Positions 57,871-64,000 of a stretch of DNA of 64,000 nucleotides are shown here, piece by piece; positions within the stretch are counted from its first letter, which is position 1, and each line of letters opens with the position of its first letter. The notes under the pieces were generated by a model. The model searched no databases, was not told the origin of the DNA, and was given only the letters and a program-made list of their open reading frames with translations. The position numbers and the translations under genes are program-made. This DNA comes from Udaeobacter sp963725505 (GTDB lineage Bacteria; Verrucomicrobiota; Verrucomicrobiia; Chthoniobacterales; UBA10450). The DNA lies in the NCBI GenBank assembly GCA_963725505.1, contig CAVRYN010000006.1, positions 62,001 through 126,000 of the forward strand. Direction: 5' to 3'.

Positions 57871-57888
57871 GGCGAATTATACAACGCA

Positions 57889-57964
57889 GTTAAAAGGTTA
57901 AAAGAGTTACAAGGGTTACAAAGGAGAACGTTTTAACTTTGTAACGTTGTAACGCTTTTAACTT
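57889..57964. repeat. GTTAAAAGGTTAAAAGAGTTACAAG inverted repeat
   Basis: AAAAGGTTAAAAGAGTTACA AGGG and GTTTTAACTTTGTAACGTTG TAACGCTTTTAAC arms; same family as 28394 and 49949. Ends 17 bases before the serS start. Confidence 0.75.
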
Positions 57965-57981
57965 CATCCATAATCTGCGCC

Positions 57982-59256
57982 ATGCTCGACATTCGCTTGA
58001 TTCGCGAGAAGCCGGATTTCGTCCGTGAGCGCCTGGCCACGCGCGGCGGCGGCAATGAGGCGAAGATTGATGAGGTATTGCGAGTGGATGCGGAGCGGCG
58101 CAAAACCGAGACGGAACTGCAACGATTACAGTCTGAGCGGAATCGCCTGAGCAAGGAGATTGGCGCGAAACGTTCGCGTAACGAACCGAGCGAAGAACTT
58201 GAAGGGCAAGTGCGAAAGATCGGCGAGCAAATTGCCGATCTGACACAGCGCGCCAGCGCGTTCGACGAAGCGCAACGTAACTTGCTTCTGGAAATTCCAA
58301 ATGTGCCGCACGAGAGCGTTCCAATTGGAAAAGACCCGAGCGCGAATCGGGTCGCCCGCAGTTGGGGCGAGAAACCGCAGTTAACCAAGCCGGCCGATCA
58401 TGTTGCCCTCGGCACAAGACTGAATCTTTTCGATCTCGACCGGGCGGCAAAACTGAGCGGAAGCGGTTTTATTTGTTTCACCGGCGCCGGCGCAAAGCTG
58501 GAGCGGTCCTTGATCAATTTCATGATCGATTTGCACACGCGCGAACATGGTTACGTCGAGATTAGTCCGCCGTTTTTAGTCCGGCGCGATTGCATGATCG
58601 GCACATCGCAGCTGCCGAAGTTCGAAGCCGACATGTATGGCTTGGAGGAGAACCAGCTTTTCCTTGCGCCTACCGCGGAAGTCCAGCTCACAAATCTCCA
58701 TCGCGAGGAGATCCTCAGCGCTGCCGATCTACCGAAAAAGTTCGTTGCCTATACGCCATGTTTCCGGCGGGAGGCGGGCTCGGCGGGGCGCGAGACGCGC
58801 GGGATCATTCGAGTCCACCAGTTCGACAAAGTGGAATTGGTGAAAATTACCGCACCCGACAAATCATACCAAGAATTGGAATTGCTTGCTGCCGACGCCG
58901 AACAGGTTCTGCAACAACTCGGCTTGCATTATCGAGTGATCGAGCTTTGCACTGGCGATCTGGGCTTTGGTTCGGCCAAGACTTACGACATCGAAGTCTG
59001 GTCTCCCGGTCAGGATGCATTTCTAGAAGTTTCGAGTTGTTCAAATTTCGAAGATTTCCAGGCGCGTCGGATGCAGCTTCGGTTCAAAGATCGCGATGGC
59101 AAAAACCGGTTCTGCCACACACTGAATGGCTCCGGCGTGGCGTTACCCAGGCTATTCGCTGCGCTGATTGAGAATTACCAGCAGCCCGACGGCTCGGTCC
59201 GAGTTCCCGAGAAATTACAGCCCTATTTCGGCGCCGAAAAAATTAACCACAAATGA
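57982..59256 (+). CDS. serS: Seryl-tRNA synthetase
   Basis: 424 residues, standard class II enzyme. N-terminal antiparallel coiled coil (ERRKTETELQRLQSERNRLS and LEGQVRKIGEQIADLTQRA, about residues 35-100) binds the long variable arm of tRNA-Ser. Motif 2 is TPCFRREAGSAGRETRGIIR VHQFDKVE (about residue 256-283) and motif 3 is GSGVALPRLFAALIENYQQP DGS (about residue 384). Monocistronic. A repeat of the AACCACAAATG family starts right after the TGA. Confidence 0.97.
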   Translation: MLDIRLIREKPDFVRERLATRGGGNEAKIDEVLRVDAERRKTETELQRLQSERNRLSKEIGAKRSRNEPSEELEGQVRKIGEQIADLTQRASAFDEAQRNLLLEIPNVPHESVPIGKDPSANRVARSWGEKPQLTKPADHVALGTRLNLFDLDRAAKLSGSGFICFTGAGAKLERSLINFMIDLHTREHGYVEISPPFLVRRDCMIGTSQLPKFEADMYGLEENQLFLAPTAEVQLTNLHREEILSAADLPKKFVAYTPCFRREAGSAGRETRGIIRVHQFDKVELVKITAPDKSYQELELLAADAEQVLQQLGLHYRVIELCTGDLGFGSAKTYDIEVWSPGQDAFLEVSSCSNFEDFQARRMQLRFKDRDGKNRFCHTLNGSGVALPRLFAALIENYQQPDGSVRVPEKLQPYFGAEKINHK

Positions 59257-59330
59257 ACACTAATGGACACAAATGAGGGTAGTGCTGCTTGTCTCATAAA
59301 TTCGTGTTTATTCGTGTTCGTTCGTGGTTA
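59248..59330. repeat. CACAAATGAACACTAATGGACACAAATG inverted repeat
   Basis: TTAACCACAAATGAACACTA ATGGACAC and reverse-strand TAACCACGAACGAACACGAA TAAACACGAA form the arms. Lies between convergent serS and ybaB, where it could end both transcripts. Family of 9585-9645. Confidence 0.8.
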
Positions 59331-59624
59331 GAGCCCAAGTCCGCCGGTGATCCTGCTCATCTCTGATTGCGCCAGCGCCTTACCCTGCTCAATAGCTTGT
59401 TTCACGGCGCTTAAGACCATTTCCTCGAGAAATTCGACGTCGTTCGGATCGACAACTTCCTTGTCGATTTTGATCGCGATGATCTCACCCGCGCCGTTTG
59501 CGGTAACCTTCACCTTCCCTCCACCAGCGCTCACTTCGATGGTCTTTTTCTCAAGCTCAGCCTGCGTTTTCGTCATTTGCTCCTGCATCTTCTGAGCCTG
59601 CTTCATTAATTTGTTTATGTTCAT
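59328..59624 (-). CDS. YbaB/EbfC nucleoid-associated protein
   Basis: 98 residues: MNINKLMKQAQKMQEQMTKT QAELEKKTIEVSAGGGKVKV, then NGAGEIIAIKIDKEVVDPND VEFLEEMV and MSRITGGLGL. Small dimeric DNA-binding protein. It follows dnaX on the same strand, as in many bacteria (dnaX-ybaB-recR), but no recR follows here and a 125-base palindrome separates it from dnaX. Confidence 0.94.
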   Translation of the reverse strand: MNINKLMKQAQKMQEQMTKTQAELEKKTIEVSAGGGKVKVTANGAGEIIAIKIDKEVVDPNDVEFLEEMVLSAVKQAIEQGKALAQSEMSRITGGLGL

Positions 59625-59643
59625 GGGATCGGGTTACCTCTTC

Positions 59644-59768
59644 TGTCATTCCGAGCGAAGTCGCCCGCCAAGCCGTAGGCCGCCGCGGCGACCGAAGGCT
59701 GGAGAAATCTCTTGCTTTAAGCTCATCGAGAGATGTTTCGACTTCGCTTCGCTTCGCTCAACATGACA
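59644..59768. repeat. GTCATTCCGAGCGAAGTCG palindrome (copy 3)
   Basis: TGTCATTCCGAGCGAAGTCG and AGAGATGTTTCGACTTCGCT ...CTCAACATGACA. Between ybaB and dnaX. Confidence 0.85.
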
Positions 59769-59779
59769 AAGCCTCGGGT

Positions 59780-61387
59780 TCAGGATTTTATTTGAGCGTT
59801 GAAAAGTTCGATGGCTTCCTGGATAAGCGGATCGTCTTTGAACGATCCCGCTGGTTTCGGTGCGTCAGCGGCAGCCGTTGATGGGATCCCGTCTTTCGCC
59901 ACAAATTTTACCGACCAATCGCGTCCAGTCGTTTCGTTGAGGAGCGCTTCCAGTTGCCGGCGATTGTTCACGGTCGCGAGCGCTTCAACCTTTGACTTGT
60001 CATCCGGCGAATGCCCCAGCAAGAAATTGCGGCCGTCTGTTCCGATCGGACGAACTAAGTCGCTCAATGTCCGCAGAAAACTCTTCGGCGAAATTTTGGC
60101 AAGCACCTGCTTCCAAATCTTTTCAGCATCGATAGTCTCCGCCTTTTCTTGGATGCGTGGCGTATCAGACTTGTAGCCGGGATCGGCGATCCCGGTCTTC
60201 CGAGTGGCTGATTCCTGGAGGCCGGCATCACCGATGCCGGCCACAGGTTTGCCATCGCGAAGCTCGCCGAGTTTTTCGATTACCTCATCGAGTGTCGCCT
60301 GTCCCAGGCTCTGGATTGCCTTGATGATCGCAACTTCGAAATGGAGCTTTTTATTCGGCGCCCATTTCATGCGGCCTTCGGCGGCGGCAAACTGATCGAT
60401 CAGCTCCAGCAAACGATCCATGGCAATCAGTTCGGCGTGTGCGGCAAGCGACTTCTGCACGTCAGGATCGACGTCCTCCTTGAGCGCGTCCGGCTTGGCT
60501 TTGAACACGAGCAGATCGCGCAGGTATGCGATCAGGTCCGACATGAGCCGCATCATGTCCTTGCCGCTTTCGCTTTGCTGATGCAGCAGGTCGATCGCGG
60601 CCGGCGTTTCTCCTCTCAAAATCCGCCCGGTGAGATCGATCACCGTTTGTTCGCTCGTGAATCCGAAAACATCTAGCACATCGTTCTCGCCGATTTTCTC
60701 TCCGCAAAATGCCACAAGCTGATCGAGCATCGATTCTGCATCGCGCAGACCGCCTTCTGCGCCGCGCGCGATCGCATGCGCAGCCGCTGGCTCCAACGTG
60801 ATCTTTTCCTTTCCGGCGATGAATTGAAGGTGCTGCCCAATAAGATTTGCCGGGATGCGATGGAGATCGAACCGCTGACAGCGTGAGAGGATCGTCGGCA
60901 AAACCTTGTCGGGTTCCGTGGTGGCGAAAATGAACTTCACATGTGGCGGCGGCTCTTCGAGCGTTTTCAACAATGCGTTGAATGCCTCCTTGGTGAGCAT
61001 GTGCACCTCGTCGATGATGTAGATCTTGAGACGGGACTTCGCCGGCGCGTAGCGCACGTTGTCGCGCAACTCGCGCACGTCATCAATGCCGCGGTTGCTC
61101 GCGCCATCGATCTCGATTACGTCGAGGCTGTTGCCCGCGGCGATCTCCAGGCAGTTGTCGCATTTTCCGCATGGCGTGACAGTCGGACCTTTGATGCAAT
61201 TGAGCGACTTCGCCAAAATGCGTGCAGTCGAAGTTTTGCCGATGCCGCGCGGCCCAACAAAGAGATAGGCGTGGGCAAGGCGATTCTGTGCGATCGCGTT
61301 TTTCAGGGTGCGCGACACATGCGTTTGGCCAACCAGACCGTCAAAAGTCTGGGGCCGATATTTTCTGGCGAAAACCTCGTAACTCAC
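59780..61387 (-). CDS. dnaX: DNA polymerase III subunits gamma/tau
   Basis: 535 residues starting at a GTG (61387). Clamp-loader ATPase: SYEVFARKYRPQTFDGLVGQ, Walker A GPRGIGKTSTARILAK (about residue 45), zinc site CIKGPTVTPCGKCDNCLEI, DEVHMLTKEAFNALLKTLEE PPPHVKFIFATTEPDKVLPT ILSRCQRF with the SRC arginine finger. Domain III and a short tau-like C-terminus follow. Residues ~381-406 (VAGIGDAGLQESATRKTGIA DPGYK) translate a palindromic element inserted in frame in the flexible linker. The rest of the gene is unaffected. Loads the sliding clamp during replication. Confidence 0.96.
   Translation of the reverse strand: MSYEVFARKYRPQTFDGLVGQTHVSRTLKNAIAQNRLAHAYLFVGPRGIGKTSTARILAKSLNCIKGPTVTPCGKCDNCLEIAAGNSLDVIEIDGASNRGIDDVRELRDNVRYAPAKSRLKIYIIDEVHMLTKEAFNALLKTLEEPPPHVKFIFATTEPDKVLPTILSRCQRFDLHRIPANLIGQHLQFIAGKEKITLEPAAAHAIARGAEGGLRDAESMLDQLVAFCGEKIGENDVLDVFGFTSEQTVIDLTGRILRGETPAAIDLLHQQSESGKDMMRLMSDLIAYLRDLLVFKAKPDALKEDVDPDVQKSLAAHAELIAMDRLLELIDQFAAAEGRMKWAPNKKLHFEVAIIKAIQSLGQATLDEVIEKLGELRDGKPVAGIGDAGLQESATRKTGIADPGYKSDTPRIQEKAETIDAEKIWKQVLAKISPKSFLRTLSDLVRPIGTDGRNFLLGHSPDDKSKVEALATVNNRRQLEALLNETTGRDWSVKFVAKDGIPSTAAADAPKPAGSFKDDPLIQEAIELFNAQIKS
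60171..60246. repeat. TTGTAGCCGGGATCGGCGATCCCGG...CCGGCCACAGG palindrome inside dnaX
   Basis: TTGTAGCCGGGATCGGCGAT CCCGG and GGCCGGCATCACCGATGCCG GCCACAGG. Two strong inner hairpins. The insert keeps the dnaX frame. Confidence 0.85.
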
Positions 61388-61400
61388 ATCAGCATTTTAG

Positions 61401-61492
61401 TGTCATGTCGAGCGAAGTCGAGACATCCGATGCGAGACCCTCGATTATGCCACGGAATTCCTCGACTTCGCTCCGCTCCGCTCGGAATGACT
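61401..61492. repeat. GTCATGTCGAGCGAAGTCGAGACATC palindrome (copy 4)
   Basis: TGTCATGTCGAGCGAAGTCG AGACATC and GGAATTCCTCGACTTCGCTC CGCTCCGCTCGGAATGAC. Lies immediately upstream of the dnaX start. Confidence 0.85.
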
Positions 61493-61499
61493 GCGAGAA

Positions 61500-61560
61500 T
61501 TGTAGGGCGGGCGCTTCGCCTGCCGATCGGAGCTGGCAACCGAAGCGGGTTGCCCTACAA
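61500..61560. repeat. TTGTAGGGCGGGCGCTTCGCC...GGGTTGCCCTACAA palindrome
   Basis: Ends TTGTAGGGCGGGCG and CGGGTTGCCCTACAA are inverted; inner hairpin GGCGCTTCGCC. Part of the divergent spacer between dnaX and the P1 peptidase gene. Confidence 0.8.
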
Positions 61561-61574
61561 TGTCGTAGCTTTTG

Positions 61575-61609
61575 GTTGAGCGTTGGACGTTGGACGTTGA
61601 GCGTTGGAC
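61575..61609. repeat. Five tandem heptamers GTTGAGC/GTTGGAC
   Basis: GTTGAGC GTTGGAC GTTGGAC GTTGAGC GTTGGAC, 11 bases before the peptidase ATG. Compare the GTTTGAT array in nuoEF (21704-21731). Confidence 0.85.
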
Positions 61610-61619
61610 GTTTCTAATC

Positions 61620-62831
61620 ATGGCCCGCAGAATTTTTGCCGGTTTCCTGCTCTTACTCGTGCTCGATATCGACGCACGCGAGCCGATCAAATCACCGCCG
61701 CCAACAATCCAGACTAAGGCTGTTCGTGCGCGCGATCTGAGAATTCCCTTTGAAGGAACGCCGGGAAAACTGAACGCGATCACGGATGTTCCTGGCGTCG
61801 AGGTCGGCTATACGACCTTAATTAGTGGTGAAGGAAAACTTGAAGTGGGCAAAGGCCCGGTGCGTACCGGTGTTACGGCGATCCTGCCGCGCGGTCACGC
61901 TTCGCTTAACGATCCTGTTTACGCGGGCTTTTTTAGCCTGAACGGAAATGGCGAGATGACCGGCACGCCATGGGTTGAAGAGAGCGGTTTTCTCGAAGGA
62001 CCAATTGTCATTACAAACACGCACAGCGTTGGCGTAGCGCGCGACGCGGTCATTGCATGGCTAGTTAAGCAGGGGACCGGCAGCCAGACTTTGTGGAGCC
62101 TGCCAGTCGTTGCCGAAACGTGGGACGGCTGGCTGAATGACATCAACGGCTTTCACGTCAAGCAGGAAGATGTCTGGCACGCGCTCGATACCGCGCATGG
62201 CGGCGCCATCGAAGAGGGCAGCGTCGGCGGCGGCACTGGCATGATCTGCTACGAGTTCAAAGGCGGAAACGGTACCGCCTCGCGTGTCGTTTCTGTAGCT
62301 GTAGCCGGGGGCGGCGACCCCGGCAGCCAGGAAGCATCCCGCGCATACACAGTCGGCGTATTTTTGCAGGCGAACTTCGGTCGCCGGCCGCAGCTGATGA
62401 TCGCGGGCATACCGGTTGGCAAAGAAATTCCCGGCGAAGTTTACAAAAAAGAAAACGGCTCCTGTATCGCTGTGGTCGCTACGGATGCGCCGCTGTTGCC
62501 GAATCAATTGAAGCGGCTCGCGCGCCGCGTGGCGCTTGGTCTCGCGCGGACGGGAACGATTTCGGGAAATACCTCTGGGGATTTGTTCATCGCATTTTCA
62601 ATCGCAAATCCAAACGTCGCCAGTCCAGATCAAATCACGCATGATGTGCAAACAATTCCCAATGATCTGATGGACCCGCTTTTCGCTGGCGTTGTCCAGG
62701 CTACAGAAGAAGCAGTCGTAAATGCTCTGATCGACAACCGCTCCATGACCGGCCGCGACAATCATCGCGTCGAAGCGCTGCCGCACGATCGTCTAAGTCG
62801 GCTGCTCAAACAATATAATCGGCGCCAGTAA
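61620..62831 (+). CDS. P1 family peptidase (DmpA-like N-terminal nucleophile aminopeptidase)
   Basis: 403 residues from the ATG at 61620, where a signal-like helix begins (MARRIFAGFLLLLVLDIDA). The DmpA fold is clear: ITDVPGVEVGYTTLISGEG, VRTGVTAILPRGHAS, VITNTHSVGVARDAVIAWLV, GSVGGGTGMICYEFKGG, and the autocatalytic cleavage region NGSCIAVVATDAPLLPNQLK RLARR with the nucleophile Ser (about residue 281). These enzymes self-cleave and release N-terminal residues or D-amino acids. Residues ~228-238 (VAGGGDPGSQE) coincide with a TGTAGCCGGGG-type hairpin, an insertion in the loop before YTVGVFLQANFG. Confidence 0.9.
   Translation: MARRIFAGFLLLLVLDIDAREPIKSPPPTIQTKAVRARDLRIPFEGTPGKLNAITDVPGVEVGYTTLISGEGKLEVGKGPVRTGVTAILPRGHASLNDPVYAGFFSLNGNGEMTGTPWVEESGFLEGPIVITNTHSVGVARDAVIAWLVKQGTGSQTLWSLPVVAETWDGWLNDINGFHVKQEDVWHALDTAHGGAIEEGSVGGGTGMICYEFKGGNGTASRVVSVAVAGGGDPGSQEASRAYTVGVFLQANFGRRPQLMIAGIPVGKEIPGEVYKKENGSCIAVVATDAPLLPNQLKRLARRVALGLARTGTISGNTSGDLFIAFSIANPNVASPDQITHDVQTIPNDLMDPLFAGVVQATEEAVVNALIDNRSMTGRDNHRVEALPHDRLSRLLKQYNRRQ
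62300..62332. repeat. TGTAGCCGGGGGCGGCGACCCCGGC hairpin inside the P1 peptidase gene
   Basis: GCCGGGGGCGGCGACCCCGG C is a near-perfect hairpin with the TGTAG head of the family seen at 60171. Read in frame as AVAGGGDPGSQ. Confidence 0.65.
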
Positions 62832-62978
62832 CGGCGCGAAGCTGCACAGCAGCTGCTTCTCTTACAAAAGAGCGAGAACGGCGTCTAGCTTAGGCGCGCG
62901 GGAACCGCGTTGGCAATCTTCGAAACTTGCCAAGCATCCTTTCCCTGGCGAATAGTTTTGGGTTCGAGGATTTGCCCG

Positions 62979-63962
62979 ATGAGTGCTGACGCGATTCGAA
63001 TAGAACGTCCGACGACCAATTCAAAGCTGTTCGCGCATACGCGCTGGGATACTGTCCCGGCTGCAGCGGGGCTTTTTTGTTTCGCGTATTTCCTGGGACT
63101 CTACTTCCTTTTTCCGCACGCTCCGCTGTGGGTGATGCTGATTCTCGGGTTTGTTTACTCGCTGATGGTCAACGCGAACATCAACGGGGTGGGGCACAAT
63201 TTCATTCATAACCCGTTCTTCCGTTCCAATTTTCTGAATCGAATGTTTGGAGTTACGCAATCGGTTGGGTGCTGTTTCTCACAGACGATGTACGACGCCG
63301 TGCACATGCAGCATCACAAGGGAAACTCGGATCGACAGGATGAGCACGGTGACACGATCGATTGGTTATCGATCTACCGGCATGGTCATGATGGCGAGAC
63401 GGAAAACCCCTGGCGCTACGTGTTCTTGAGTTTCTTCCGCGACGACGTGGGCGCGATTCGCGGGGAACTGCAGAAGCGCAAGAACGGCGATCTTCTCTGG
63501 GGCAACATTGAGCTAACGGCATTCGCTACCACGCTTTTGGTGATGGCAATTATTGTCCCGACGAGTCCGATTCACTTTATCAACTGGCGGTTCATGCTGT
63601 TTTTTCTGCCGTTTTGGTATCTCGGGCACTGCTTCAGTTATTTGAACGGCTATTACCGTCATTACGGGGCGAACCCCGATAAGCCGATTGCCTGGGGCGT
63701 GAGCAGCTACGGAAAGATTTACAACTGGCTGTTTTTCTACAATGGCTATCACGCCGAGCATCATTTCCGTCCGAAAGTGCATTGGACGAAGATGGAAAAG
63801 TTTCGGCAAAGCATTGCCGATTTGCAGAAACAGGAAGGCGTCCGCACAATCAAGCGCGCGCATATGCTCGGGTTCCTTGATCCCGATTTGCCGAAACGCG
63901 GGCAGCACAGCGCGCACGTGGAAGCCGCGGAGCCATCTACTTCTTTATCGCAGTCATCCTGA
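62979..63962 (+). CDS. Membrane fatty-acid desaturase family protein
   Basis: 327 residues from the ATG at 62979 (MSADAIRIERPTTNSKLF), preceded by GAGGA. Four membrane helices and the three histidine boxes of the di-iron desaturase/hydroxylase superfamily: GVGHNFIHNPFF (about residue 70), DAVHMQHHKGNSD (about residue 107) and NGYHAEHHFRPKVHW (about residue 260). Acts on acyl chains or a related lipid in the cytoplasmic membrane with O2; position and substrate unknown. Its stop codon TGA lies in the first bases of a palindromic repeat (CAGTCATCCTGAGCG), so the last residues SLSQSS are partly repeat-coded. Confidence 0.9.
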   Translation: MSADAIRIERPTTNSKLFAHTRWDTVPAAAGLFCFAYFLGLYFLFPHAPLWVMLILGFVYSLMVNANINGVGHNFIHNPFFRSNFLNRMFGVTQSVGCCFSQTMYDAVHMQHHKGNSDRQDEHGDTIDWLSIYRHGHDGETENPWRYVFLSFFRDDVGAIRGELQKRKNGDLLWGNIELTAFATTLLVMAIIVPTSPIHFINWRFMLFFLPFWYLGHCFSYLNGYYRHYGANPDKPIAWGVSSYGKIYNWLFFYNGYHAEHHFRPKVHWTKMEKFRQSIADLQKQEGVRTIKRAHMLGFLDPDLPKRGQHSAHVEAAEPSTSLSQSS

Positions 63963-64000
63963 GCGAAGCGAAGGACCTCCCACTGGGTGATGGAGTACGC
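63951..64000. repeat. GTCATCCTGAGCGAAGCGAAGGACC palindrome, left part (copy 5)
   Basis: CAGTCATCCTGAGCGAAGCG AAGGACCTCCCA matches the left arm of the copy at 16234 and runs off the window edge. Confidence 0.75.

Noticed and set aside
61575..61609. CRISPR-like or larger tandem array
   Set aside because: Units are only seven bases with no spacers, and no cas genes exist in the window. The same holds for 21704-21731.

Overview
The window looks like a chromosome segment of a Gram-negative, aerobic, free-living bacterium, most likely a soil Verrucomicrobium of the Chthoniobacterales ('Spartobacteria' / Udaeobacter-like). That placement is my inference from gene content, gene order and style of intergenic repeats; no rRNA is present to settle it. 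An outer-membrane beta-barrel, lipoproteins, a 14-subunit-type complex I and a class A penicillin-binding protein support a diderm respirer.

Layout. 0-2.9 kb: the end of a secreted repeat protein, a cupin protein, small secreted proteins, relics of tiny gene families and tRNA-Gln. 2.9-10.4 kb: metallo-hydrolase, proton pyrophosphatase, sugar transporter, outer-membrane protein, glutathionyl-hydroquinone reductase and HNH endonuclease. 10.4-23.8 kb: a minus-strand complex I operon, nuoD-(lipoprotein)-nuoEF-(GxxExxY cassette)-nuoG-H-I-J-K-L-M-N, without nuoA, B or C. 23.9-29.2 kb: fabD, a GT-C glycosyltransferase, a PIG-L deacetylase, yqeY and ispD. 29.2-34.2 kb: phosphoesterase, an acylphosphatase/ABC-transporter/TPR operon and two secreted proteins. 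34.3-39 kb: FtsB-like protein, prfB with a programmed frameshift, SprT-like protein, cysteine desulfurase and serine acetyltransferase. 39-54 kb: an accessory, stress-flavoured region with a NarL-type regulator, a decayed histidine kinase, a KaiC-like ATPase, zinc-ribbon proteins with an ECF sigma factor, two DUF3309 proteins, CsbD, a glutaredoxin-like protein, PBP1A and several unknown small proteins. 54-64 kb: tRNA-Gly, prepilin, DUF2851, DUF4126, serS, ybaB-dnaX, a P1-family peptidase and a fatty-acid desaturase.

The most unusual property is the number of short palindromic elements of several families. They do more than fill gaps: I can read them as translated sequence inside or at the ends of genes (DnaX linker, P1 peptidase, NuoM C-terminus, both ends of the SprT-like protein, ABC permease N-terminus, DUF2851 C-terminus, prepilin N-terminus, NuoE-NuoF junction). 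They also supply stop codons to nuoH and nuoF. One family occurs both as a bare palindrome and as inverted repeats around a GxxExxY nuclease-like gene inserted in the nuo operon. This resembles Rickettsia-type palindromic elements and is the main candidate for something new here.

Single-base frameshifts in nuoF and ispD, genes expected to be needed, share the same CTTG context and may be sequence errors. The histidine kinase at 40-41 kb carries at least four frameshifts and looks truly dead.
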